From assembly GCF_964355755.1 (NCBI RefSeq), contig NC_092679.1, forward strand, positions 10,284,932 to 10,348,931: a stretch of DNA of 64,000 nucleotides, in the 5' to 3' direction. Shown piece by piece: positions 54,276-64,000 of this stretch. The translations under genes and the position numbers were made by a program. The DNA is from Antedon mediterranea (taxonomy: Eukaryota > Echinodermata > Crinoidea > Comatulida > Antedonidae). The stretch's first letter is position 1, and each line of letters begins with the position of its first letter. The notes beneath the pieces are model-generated. The model was not told the origin of the DNA. It made no database searches and saw only the letters and a program-made list of their open reading frames with translations.

Positions 54276-55670
54276 CCATAACCCTAATTTTTAATGTTCA
54301 ATGTGATATTTATTGAAGTGCTTTGAATACGTTGATGAAATTTGGAGGTATGAAACTTGGTTTGGAGTAGAATCAGCTTCCAGCATGAAATGTTAAAAAT
54401 ATGTTTATATTACTCATTAATTAATAATAATTATTAATAAATTAATTGAAAACTAGAGAGGGCGCTTTTCGACAAGAAAATGAATGTTTTTTTATTTGTG
54501 TTATTTTTCCGCTCGAATTCATTCAATGTACTTTAATATACACTGTTACATACTATTTTATTGGGAAGCCTATTCGCTTCTTTTCTTCAGAAAACATCTA
54601 ATTTAGGTCTTAAAGTCACAAAAATACACCTCACATCACCAACCTCAAACACACCAGATTCTACCAACACACACTTCATCTCCTGAACTAACATAGTACA
54701 GTATAAGTCAAATTAAATGTTTTAAATTTTTTTATTGAAATCAATCTTCTGCAAAAAATATTATAATAGTAACAATAACAGAAAGGTTGATAGGTATTTT
54801 AATATTTTTTAAACTTAAAAAGGTAAAAAAAATACTGAATAAATGTTTATACATACATTATAAATGAAATAAAATAACTACTATTTTAGTAATGCATACA
54901 CAAGTACAGAATATCAGAAATCAAAGAATTATGTGTCTAAATATGGCATTATTAGGCTAATTTGCTTTGAGAAAAACAATGCCATTGGCCTATACAAAAT
55001 ATCAATGCAATTAGACAAAATAGTTACATAAACAATTAATACTATATTGGTAGGCATAAAATAATAGTGTATATAAACTTTCCTTAAATATAAACAGTAT
55101 AGGGCCTTACCAATTTATTTAATACATAATATATGAACTATATTACACAAAAGAAATTTAAATGAATTTAATATTATGTTCATATTATTATATTATATCA
55201 GAGATTTTCAAAAACATAGTTTGGTAACATTTAGTTTCTGTTTCAGACCTTTAATATTTAGAAATAACCTATAATAATTATAAAACATTCTTGTTTTCAA
55301 TGCCATTATGCGGTTAAAAACAAGTACAGCAGCATGCATATGTAGATACAGTACACCTATATATTGTGAGAACATAATTTCAATAATTTCTTTGTTAGTT
55401 ATCAACCTAGGGGTTAAATTATTAGGAAAACATTGGTTTATTTTTTATATGTGTACAGAAATTCGTTCTTCTAGCCTCAGATCATTCCTGAAGTTAGACA
55501 TAAATCACATAAATTAGTATTAAGTAATGGATGAAGTACAGTACAAACATGTTTCAGGAGGATACTTTATGTTAAAGGTGATAATTAGTTTAAATGTTAC
55601 CCCAATGAAATTTATTCAATTACCAGGTTGAAGTAGTATGGTGGAAACACTACTATATGTACTCTAGGGT
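54276..55670. other. AT-rich sequence, nothing identified
   Basis: Very AT-rich with no coding motif, TIR pair or tandem array recognised. Confidence 0.45.
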
Positions 55671-55679
55671 CGTGTTCGT

Positions 55680-56500
55680 ACGGTGGTTAAAATAAGCGCT
55701 TAATTTCACCCATGCCTCGGGTTATAAATTGAGCGTTGTTCGTACTTGAAATATTTAACCGCTTAAATGCTTAATCGACGAATCACAAACCGGAAATTAC
55801 GTTTTAAGGTCAGTTGTCTTTACAACCTACGACCCCATTTTCGCACGCTAGTTTCGTGTTGTATATTTTTTACTCGCGATCTTTCTTTACAATAACAATT
55901 ACTTGCTACCTTTTACACTGCTTATCCTTGCGACAAACCTTATGCCTCTTAACGCCGATAATCCTGCCGAAATATGCCTTCTCCTGACGACCATTATTTT
56001 ACTCATTGACGAAGAATTTGAGCCCAATGTTACACGACGGAAACACCACCGACCAGCGGCTCCCCGACCAGCTAGGCCTACTAAGCGGTCTACACCAACA
56101 AGGACAGCACCAGCTGACGATCGCTCTCGAAGCGTGTATGGAAGAGCTTCGTAGGAGAAATGACGGGCCTAGGCAGCGAACGTTTGTCAAAATTTGACAC
56201 ATTGCCTCTATCGGAGATTTATTATCCTCGAAGGCCGAGTATAATTGGATTATCGCTGAAATAACCTGCAAATTTGGTGAACATTTTACCTCGAATTTTT
56301 TGTAGCCTGAGGCAAAAGTTAATTGGATCACGCGAACGGAAATCGGGAATAAGCTGGTATTTTCAACCCCTACGAACAGGCCCATGTAGAACACAGTCAG
56401 TTCTACCAAGGTTAGAGGTGGGCCGGGTGCCAACATTTGAGATAAGTGGAAACATGACCTTTTCAATAGTAAATTCATTACCAGCATTATAAATAAAATG
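55680..56500 (+). pseudogene. Unidentified GC-richer, coding-like segment
   Basis: At 55903-56212 base composition rises. One frame (56027-56197) reads MLHDGNTTDQRLPDQLGLLS followed by LTIALEACMEELRRRNDG, which looks like real protein; an overlapping frame begins MLPFTLLILATNLMPLNADN. 'GGTCGTGTTCGTACGGTGG' at 55668 might be a transposon terminus, but no inverted partner was found. Possibly a decayed transposon gene or an unrecognised exon. A long minus-strand ORF (56553-55999) is probably its shadow. Confidence 0.35.
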
Positions 56501-57839
56501 TTAAAAAGATGAGAATGCAAGGAAATATTAGATTCATAGTCCTCATTATGCACAATGGTTTTCTACTATCACATTATTAAAATATAAAACAATCATATAG
56601 CCTTTAATGAATTTACATGGAGGTCTATCCAAATAAATTTAAATAAAAGGGTCGTAATATGTCTTTGTCTCCAGTTCGTGGAAAATGAACAAAAAATATT
56701 CAAAATATCCTGCCAGTTTGCGTTCAGTACAACCTGCTTAGTTTTTAATACGAGTACTGCTTTCTATACACATAACTTTGATTTCTGCAAAAAAAAAAAA
56801 ATCTCTGTAATAATGTACTTTTTAATTACTGTAATAATCTAGGCGTAGATTATGTTGACCAGGCCAGTGAGAGGACGATCGACTGTACAGTACTAACATA
56901 AGTCCTCTAGGTGGATACAACTTATTTCTTGTCTACAAAGTGTACAGTAGTATGCTTAATAGTACTATTATTAGATTAGGTAGTTGGAGTAGTTTGGAGA
57001 GATACATCTATTTATAAGAGAGTACTTTATATTTATAGATATAATACCAATAGGTACCATGTATTGGGATGCAATTCAACAGTTATGAATAAAACAAACA
57101 ACAAAAAACTCTGTATGCTTTTTTCTAGCTGTGAAATAAATTTTGGGTGATTATTCCAGTATTTACAGTCTAAATTTGATCTTTATGCACCAATAGGCAT
57201 AAATGATTTTTAAATTAACCGGTATAAAAGCAAATTAGAAGCCATACATACTCTGTATGTTAGAGGAAATAAGCATAAGAGCAAATAAAGCCTTGACCAC
57301 AGGATGGAATCAGTAGTACACGACTGTACTTACGTGTGGGCTAGGAATGATGGTAGTGCCAGTATACAGTGTAATTTAGCCTAAAGGCAATACCATGTAG
57401 CTGCATTAGCTTGCAGAAATACAGTAGACAGTTCATGAGACTTGGTGTGTGATGATTCAGTATGATAATTTGTGCTGTGAAAAAAAAAATATTGTAAAAT
57501 ATAACAAGGAAGTTATACTATAGTTACTATAATTAAGGGGTAACCGTAAAATATATAATAATAATAATAATAAATGCAATGGGAATTACTAATATTATGT
57601 AAACAATACAATATTAAGTTAAATTCATAGGCCGATATTATTTTATTATTATAAGGAAATCTGTTTTTGAATGAGAAAAAGCTGTCCCAACCCAGATTTG
57701 AACCCAGTATCAATAAAGCTATAAACAGAATAGACCATTATTGTAGCCGGAATTTAGCGTAGACCTACTCGAGGCCTAGTAAGATTAGCTAGAAGAATAC
57801 AGGTCAACCCGCAATTCCAACTGGTAACTAAATTTTGGT

Positions 57840-58040
57840 ATATTCGTACCCAAAATGTTGGCTCGCACTCTAGCAATCATCAAGGGCTGGCTCGTACTCT
57901 TCATGGGCTGACCAGTATCCATGTTTAATGCTATTAAAAGTTTTGGTACAGGTTAGCCAAAGTTGGTACGATTTGACCAATTATTTGAGTACAGGTTAGC
58001 CAAATTGGGTACGAGTTGGCATGGGTAGGTTGACCAGCAC
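57840..58040. repeat. Short-unit repeat, GTACGAGTTGGCC type
   Basis: Variants such as 'GGTACAGGTTAGCCAAAGTT' and 'GGTACGAGTTGGCATGGGTA' recur at least four times at about 35-45-bp spacing. Similar words occur inside the transposon at about 25650-25685. The design resembles the short-repeat MITE ends at 30-31 kb. Confidence 0.5.
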
Positions 58041-58055
58041 CCTAGAAAATGATAA

Positions 58056-58663
58056 CAGGGGCGCAGCCAGTGGGGGGTCACGGGGTCCTGACCCCCCCCC
58101 CCCTTTTTTTTTAGAAAAAATAAATAAAAACATGAGACAACAATACAGATCAAATCATCCTGGAGATACTGTGGAAGATTACTACCGAGCAGTATTACCA
58201 AATCAACTTCTTGATCATTTACAAACCGAGTTAAAAACCCGTTTTTCTACCGATAACCGGCCATGCTTTAAAATATTTGGCGTAGCACCCGAGTCTATCG
58301 TGAAGTGTAATGTTGAAGAAGTCTTCAAGGAACTTGAATTTGGTACGATGATCTGCCAAGACACGAACATCTTCATTCCGAGCTTCAGTGATGGAAGCGA
58401 CTGTGTAAAATTAGCGGATCCAGATGTGTTCCCGAATGTGCGTGCACTTCTTCTAATCGCGTAGGCCTATGCCCGTAACGTCTGCTGAAGCTGAGCGGAG
58501 TTTTTCGACTTTGTGGAGAACGAAAACCTGTTTGCGAAATCACATGTCTTATGAGTAGCTTTCGGGATTGTGCCTCATGAACATACACTTTAACATAAAC
58601 ATTAATACAGAGAATGTCATTCGCGAATTCTGTCTCCAAGCCAAGAAGAATGTTCCAAACTTA
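58056..58663 (+). pseudogene. hAT element remnant: terminus plus transposase dimerisation domain
   Basis: 'CAGGGGCGCAGCCAGTGG' looks like a hAT terminal repeat; only about 70 bp later a coding frame opens (MRQQYRSNHPGDTVEDYYRA; VFPNVRALLLIA). After a frameshift near 58462 it continues MPVTSAEAERSFSTLWRTKT and LSGLCLMNIHFNIN, the hAT C-terminal dimerisation region. The zinc finger and catalytic core are missing, as in an internally deleted copy. The right terminus was not found. Confidence 0.75.
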
Positions 58664-58689
58664 TGATGCATCACGCGATGTCTAGAGCG

Positions 58690-59425
58690 CCGTTATAGTA
58701 ACTGTCACACAGCCGCAATTACGGCTCTTTCGGACATGTAATATCTGGTAACCACCGGTAAACAACGGTAAATAGCCACAACTGTACACATATAAATGTA
58801 AAAAGTAAATTTAATAATAATCTTTGACAAACAACTCTTCCTTCTATACTCCAAACCCCCCCTAAAAAAAAAACCACAAAAAAAAAACCCCAAGCAATTC
58901 TCAAACAATGATACAGTATCCCTATTCCCACACAATTTATACACTTTCCCAAATTCCCAATCCTTCCAGACAAAATATCGACAATCTTCTTATTGTCAAA
59001 TAAATCCCAGAAACCCCCCCTTACAAATACAATAATATCACAAGATGAATAATTAAACAATAATAAATGTCCACAATATCGTTCCTTCTTGCCTTTTCTC
59101 CTACGCTGACACAAAACAAATTCGAAAGATAAAAGTTAAAACAATTCTGCAACTAAACAACTCCCACGCCTCTGCTCCCGTTCTGCTTGTATTCCCAATT
59201 AAAATTCTTCTCAAACTGCAACTATTTTCTGACATATAAATAAATGAAATATAAAGTTAAAGTGTTTCTTGATGTCCTTCTGCACTGCAATCCGCTCCCC
59301 GATCAATTATTTCTTTCTCCTTTTCCACGTAACGTAATATCAGTATAAATAAAGTCAGTCTTCGATACTTTCAACAATTCTTTAAAAGCAATTAATTCTG
59401 CTATTTCCAACAGTTATTATTCGAT
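58690..59425. other. A/C- and T/C-rich low-complexity sequence
   Basis: Runs of C and A (58855-58890, 59010-59020) give spurious ORFs on the minus strand rich in Gly and Phe. No gene recognised. Confidence 0.5.
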
Positions 59426-59700
59426 TTATTAACTTCCTGTATATCACTTTATTTCATTTCTGCTCCAGCTCTATATCACCATAATTATTTCCAACTCACA
59501 ATTTATTAACTTCATGTATATCACCTTATTTCATTTCTGCTTCAGCTCTATATCACCATAATTATTTCCAACTCACAATTTACTAACTTCATGTATATCA
59601 CCTTATTTCCTTTCCGCTTCAGCTCTATATCCCCATACTTCTTTCCAACCCACAATTTATTAACTTCATATATATCACTTTACTTCCTTTCTGCTTCAAC
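59426..59700. repeat. 77-bp tandem array, about 3.6 copies
   Basis: 'TTATTAACTTC' or 'TTACTAACTTC' starts units at 59426, 59503, 59580 and 59657, exactly 77 bp each. Units share 'TGTATATCACCTTATTTCAT' and 'CAGCTCTATATCACCATAAT'. Units 1-2 are nearly identical; unit 3 is more diverged. Confidence 0.9.
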
Positions 59701-60110
59701 ATAACATAACCCTCCTTCTCTGTCTCCTCTCCATTTTCCTCTCCCTCTCAACCTTCCCTCAATTGCACACATACCACCACCTTATCCTTCTCAACCAATC
59801 AGCAACTCACACACCAACTCAACTCTTACACCTCTCCTCCAATCAGCAACCTCCACACACTCCTTCTCTGCACACAAACACTCTGCTCCACTGGCTTCAA
59901 ACAATAGTTTCCTAAAACAAAAGAAAGGTTCAAATAATGAAAACAAAAGGAAAAGTAAGAACATGGAGTAAACTCCATGGTAAGAATGACTTGCACAACA
60001 AATACAAAACTTATGTCACTTGTAACGTAAAATGTATGATAATAATTTAGAAGTTAGTTATTACAATTATGTATAAGCTATCACCTATACTATACATTCG
60101 AACAAAATAG

Positions 60111-60389
60111 TTATATTTTTAAACAAAATATTGTATGTACTGGGTATGATAAGCGTCTCACATACACACGGAGCCAAGATAGCTTCTTGGACTTGCACAG
60201 TGTATGAACTCTAACCTTACGGTTCTCATTTAATAATATCACTCCATGTTCAAATAATTCCTCCTCTGAGTTTACAGCCTCTCTACACAAATCAACAAAC
60301 AAGCAAGAAAAACAGTGTTTATCTGTGGCAGCCTGGAATATAAAAATGTTATGGTAATGAGTCAACCACTGGGAAATCCAGATTAGCAC
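60111..60389 (-). CDS. Unidentified Cys-containing ORF downstream of the gag ORF
   Basis: After an acceptor-like 'TTTTTATATTCCAG', the minus-strand frame reads AATDKHCFSCLFVDLCREAV, then LFEHGVILLNENRKVRVHTL. It is in tandem with the gag ORF ending at 60467, but stops lie between. It could be a second exon or part of the retroelement; I do not recognise it. Confidence 0.3.
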   Translation of the reverse strand: MLIWISQWLTHYHNIFIFQAATDKHCFSCLFVDLCREAVNSEEELFEHGVILLNENRKVRVHTLCKSKKLSWLRVYVRRLSYPVHTIFCLKI

Positions 60390-60466
60390 GGGCAGATTCT
60401 GACACCGATTCTTGACTTTTCTTCTTTCTTGTCAATTCACTTGTTGGTGTGACAGGGTTAGGCATT

Positions 60467-62021
60467 TCACCCTTGTCTTGTGGTCTCTAGTTGTTCCATG
60501 ATAATACATGGGTCTGCTACAGGAAGCATGTCCGATGTTGGTGAAGAGTGAGATGCCAAAAGTTGGAGTTCATCGGATGTGCCAGGAAGTCTGTTTTTAC
60601 CTTGCCGCCCTGCAGCCTTCATCATGGTAAGAGATTTCCCATTGGGCACGTCCTCTTCTCCAATTGATGACTCCGCTTTCGGCCTACTCCAGATTTCAGA
60701 AGCTTGATAATGGTTTTCGGCTTCATCTTCGTGTGAGGATATGTGATGATGGGTTGAGCTACAGAGAGTATAAGTCATAGACCTAGTACGGGGCATTAAA
60801 TCATTTCTGACTTTTCTCCCATGCTCTCTGTACAACCCTTTGCGGCGACAGTCAAACCTCCTATATTTTTCAAGAGCTTCGGTGATAGTAGCACAATGTT
60901 TCCGTGAAACATACTCACCAGCATCCTTGTCGTGACACCCAGTGCAGAACCATTCCACCTGTAGCTTTTGCACTCTAGATCTAGGTAGATCACTACAGGC
61001 TCTCTCGGTTACCGTCATGACTCTACGTCCCCATTTTTCTATAGTTTCGTGTCGTTCCTGTTTTAGAGACCGCTCACCGTCTCCGAAGCGTACACTGAGG
61101 ACATCCATCATCTCTTTGAAGTCTAATGTTGGCTCCATCCTTAAAAGATTGGTTAAGAACTTCGCCGCAGGTCCCTCCATACACCAAAAAAGGGCATTGT
61201 TACTATCCCCGGTGGTAAGGTTCTGCGCCTTTGCGAAAGATCTGAACCGTTTCTTAAAAGGATACCAGTCATCATCCCAGCCATTAAAAGTTAGAGACTT
61301 GGGAATGTCTTTTTGTCTCAATAGTTTTTGTGATCGTTGGGAATGCCTATGCGAGTGTCGTCTTCTAGATTGAACACTCGTAGAATATTTACCATAAGCC
61401 CTATCCTGATCACTATCTTCGTCACTTGTACAACTCTCATCATTACTAGAGCTGGAGTCCATAAGACTAGAGCTACTAGAAGAGTCACTGAAACAATCCT
61501 CTGTCAGTAATCTACAAAGCTTAGACACAGATCTAGTTTTTGAGGTTTTACTACCTTTAGTGCAATGGTGACCCCGTACATTAAGACTAGAGTCTAAAGC
61601 TAACTAACAGTTCAGATATTGGTTGACATTCTGCTTTGGTTGCATACCTATAGTGAGTATTCCTACAACCTGAATCTGTCTTTTCTCTGTGGTCAGAACT
61701 AGGTTGGTTGGTACTGGTGTGTCTCCATGAGAAACTACCACCAGGTAAATCACCAGAATAAGTTCCAAATGGAACTTGTGCTGCATGGAACAGCTGAGGA
61801 GTGCTAGTGTTCTGAACCCAACTACTCACTAATTGAGGATTTGGTGTGAAATCCCAGCGAGTCGTTTTGGATGACAAGCACTTGATTCCAGTTAAATATT
61901 CTAAGTCACAGGGTCTAATATTTCCAAATTTGGACCTCCAAACAGTAATTTTCCTAGCTCTCTTTCCTAGTAGATGGACGAGATCCGGCTCTGTCCAGAA
62001 ATTTATTGCAACATGAGGCAT
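60467..62021 (-). pseudogene. Ty3-like retrotransposon gag, one frameshift
   Basis: The downstream ORF (61528-60467, 353 codons) has a Ser-rich N-terminus, then a retrotransposon gag (capsid) pattern: LTFNGWDDDWYPFKKRFRSF, CMEGPAAKFLTNLL, MDVLSVRFGDGERSLKQERH, ETIEKWGRRV. The upstream ORF (62021-61587) starts MPHVAINFWTEPDLVHLLGK and ends near the start of the second in another frame, so one ORF was probably split by a shift near 61600. No zinc knuckle, protease or RT follows leftward, so pol has been deleted or replaced. A domesticated gag gene is a less likely alternative. Confidence 0.7.
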
Positions 62022-63238
62022 TCTTTAAAACATACGATACACTTAAAAGTAGAAAAGTATTGCCAGAGGTCAAAGACTTTCATTAAAATGTATCTAAATG
62101 TATGTTTTGCCACTAGTACTTATCCGGTTTAAGATGAATACTGTGTATAAACTAGGAATGTAAAATGTCATAAAATACCAATGCCTGTAATATTAGAATG
62201 GGCATAAAACTATTAAAACATTTGTGATACATTCACCAATTGCACAGCATTCAAATGATGACGATACTTCAAATCCAGATCTCGGTAATGCTCAACGAAC
62301 ACTGATCACCAGACCACTCCCCTCCACAGAAAGGCAGTGATAATCAGCGTGTGAAGTTGAAGTCACAAATCACGTGAACAGTCTTCAAGCTTTCCAGAAG
62401 AAAACAGACTGGCACGGAGTAAAAGTTGTAAGTAACACTTTACGATCTTCAGTGTGGTAAAACTAGCTGCAGTGTGAGATAACAGATTTTATTTAGCATA
62501 GAATACAATATGGATTAAAATACTGATAGACGTAGTAATAAATACAAGCACACCAGTATAATAAAATATCGTCAATGCAATAACACGCACACAAATATTG
62601 CAAAATGGCAGCTGGCGATACAAATACAGTTAAAATATTGCACCAGCAAACCTGCAATAACAAGCAACTAGATTAATAAAAAGACGTCGATACAGTTTAA
62701 CAACACTTACCACTAAACCTTCCCCCGATGCAAAGAAAGGAAAGCGGTAATGCCACTGTGAAGTTAACACAATATATTACACACAGCCAGTATAATTTCT
62801 CAAGATGAAAAACCTGACTGATGGACGAAAAAGATGTTATCAATAAAAAACAATCAAAGTTAAAATTAGTGGTGCCACTCAGTTCAACGGCCACGCCTAG
62901 TATCCCACCAGGTGATACGGCCTAGTAAACTGCCCACTAATCCTTCAACTATAGCAAAATATTAATACAACTCCCGGTACGCATCGACTACCCTGTCGAT
63001 ACGCTAATCAGCAAGTATCCAAATGCCACAATACTGCGTGATTAACTTTATTACCGGTATGTTATACCTTCAATAAATATACCAACTTCAATAAACTAAC
63101 AAATGCACCGTAAGTACAATAAGTTAATAGTTTCAGCAGAGGACGAAATACCTCGCAATCAACCCGATCACGTTAAGAATGCCAGCTGGCAATCAAGGCA
63201 CCCGCCTCCCCACCAAAAAAAAAGATTACCGAGCTTTT
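62022..63238 (-). other. Retroelement leader between LTR and gag
   Basis: About 1.2 kb without ORFs. It contains loosely repeated words ('AGAAAGGCAGTGATAATCAG' near 62330, 'GAAAGGAAAGCGGTAATGCC' near 62740), suggesting an old internal duplication. Confidence 0.5.
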
Positions 63239-63252
63239 GCTCGCAGCGCCAA
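63239..63252 (-). promoter_or_regulatory. Probable primer-binding site of the retroelement
   Basis: Read on the minus strand, the LTR ends ACAACA and is followed by TTGGCGCTGCGAGC. A TGGCGC-type start right after the LTR is typical of tRNA primer-binding sites in Ty3-like elements. The priming tRNA was not identified. Confidence 0.6.
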
Positions 63253-63558
63253 TGTTGTGATTTTAGGCTAGCACTGAAATGGCCTACTAAAGCAAGCAAA
63301 TACACTCACCTTATTCAGTCCCGCAGTACCTAAACCACTACAGAGACTCAATGTCCAGTACCACTCTTAGCTAGGGTAAATACTGTTTATAGTACAGGGT
63401 ACTGTTATGCATCAAGCATGTTTCCTACATGGGGTCCAGACATCAAGTGAGCTAACTAGCCTATCCTGGTGGGGTCAGCCATGCATTTCAACCAGCTGAT
63501 TTACATGCAAATGAGCAAACTGGACAGGGTATTCAAGCGTGAGACCCCTTTCACAACA
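63253..63558 (-). repeat. 5' LTR, 306 bp
   Basis: The ends TGTTGTGA (63253-63260) and TCACAACA (63551-63558) are perfect 8-bp inverted repeats with TG...CA borders. Position relative to the primer-binding site and gag makes this the 5' LTR of a minus-strand element. The matching 3' LTR was not found in the window, so its target duplication cannot be tested. Confidence 0.75.
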
Positions 63559-64000
63559 CTAGTTTCCTTTTGCACCTGCCTTCTATTTTAACCAACTTTA
63601 TCCTGAATACCACAGCTTAGAATTAGTAGGCCTACTTTAATGAAGAAAAATCACATAAAAGTAACAATAAATCCATTAAATTGGTGATTTTACAGACGTT
63701 GTTTTTCTCGCATTTCGCACACTCAATGTTCAATATTTTGGTTTCTATGGAACGCCAAAAGAGCAAAATTAATTAGAGGGCTAAAAACTCTGTGGAATCC
63801 ATTTATATTTAACGCATTATTTGGTGAAAATCAAGTACAATTTCAAGGGTGTCACGAAACCTAAGACCACGAAAGCTAAGACCCCCTAAGACCTAAGATC
63901 ACGAAAGCTAAGACCCAAGACCTAAGATTACAAATATTTATCTTTCGCACCTGCCTTGTATTTTAACTCCCAACATTTATTCTGAATACCACACCTTAGA
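63559..64000. repeat. Direct repeats and a short minisatellite at the window edge
   Basis: 'GCACCTGCCTTCTATTTTAA' (63571) and 'GCACCTGCCTTGTATTTTAA' (63947), each followed by a CTGAATACCACA word, are direct repeats about 376 bp apart. Between them, 63850-63930 holds repeats of 'CCACGAAAGCTAAGACC'. The second repeat runs off the window. Confidence 0.7.

Noticed and set aside
55999-56553. 184-codon minus-strand ORF
   Set aside because: No recognisable domain; it overlaps a more protein-like plus-strand frame with better composition, so it is probably a shadow.
58705-59114. Minus-strand ORFs rich in Gly, Phe and Lys
   Set aside because: They arise from C- and A-runs in low-complexity sequence.

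Overview
This window is AT-rich, intron-rich animal DNA. It holds two clear host genes in 64 kb; almost everything else is transposable elements, satellites and their wreckage. The protein matches (a 102-residue ERH, a 310-residue ZIP9), the many AGGCCTAG-type oligomers, and the mix of Ngaro-type YR retrotransposons, Helitron-like, Penelope-like, P, hAT and PIF/Harbinger elements point to a marine invertebrate. An echinoderm or other ambulacrarian is my best guess, but the sequence alone does not prove it.

Host genes. ERH (plus strand, coding exons at 426-513, 1258-1378 and 2853-2949; the ATG exon is not visible) is followed 27 kb downstream by SLC39A9/ZIP9 (plus strand, six coding exons 29960-47291, complete). 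These two genes are also neighbours in vertebrates, where as I recall they lie head-to-head; here they are in tandem.

The 27 kb between them is a stack of nested transposons. An Ngaro-type DIRS retrotransposon (8624-15309, minus strand) keeps the split direct-repeat layout A1-ORFs-B1-A2-B2. Its gag region was hit by PIF/Harbinger-like elements carrying a Myb/SANT-like ORF, and one of those was hit by a TTAA-targeting MITE. Next to it lies a CR1/L2-like LINE (15310-16443 and 21903-22205) split by a 5.46-kb Helentron-like element, which is itself split by a second, related Helentron-like element (16508-20438). Further on come a Penelope-like element with a GIY-YIG domain and hammerhead-like motifs, a 1,610-bp DNA transposon with perfect 31-bp terminal repeats, SINEs with two different tRNA-like heads, and several tandem arrays.

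The SLC39A9 introns carry MITEs built from short repeats (30.2-32.4 kb), Helentron-like fragments, a LINE, a 1.64-kb TIR element, a decayed P-element transposase (44.4-46.0 kb) and a tandem duplication in intron 5 that copies a splice donor.

Downstream of SLC39A9 (47.3-64 kb) are a further complete non-autonomous Helentron-like element (48104-49699), satellites, a coding-like inverted repeat, a hAT transposase C-terminus, a 77-bp array, and a Ty3-like gag with its leader, primer-binding site and one LTR. No complete transposase, replicase or polymerase survives. The window's main interest is transposon architecture and nesting, especially the Helentron-like family with element-specific subterminal repeats.
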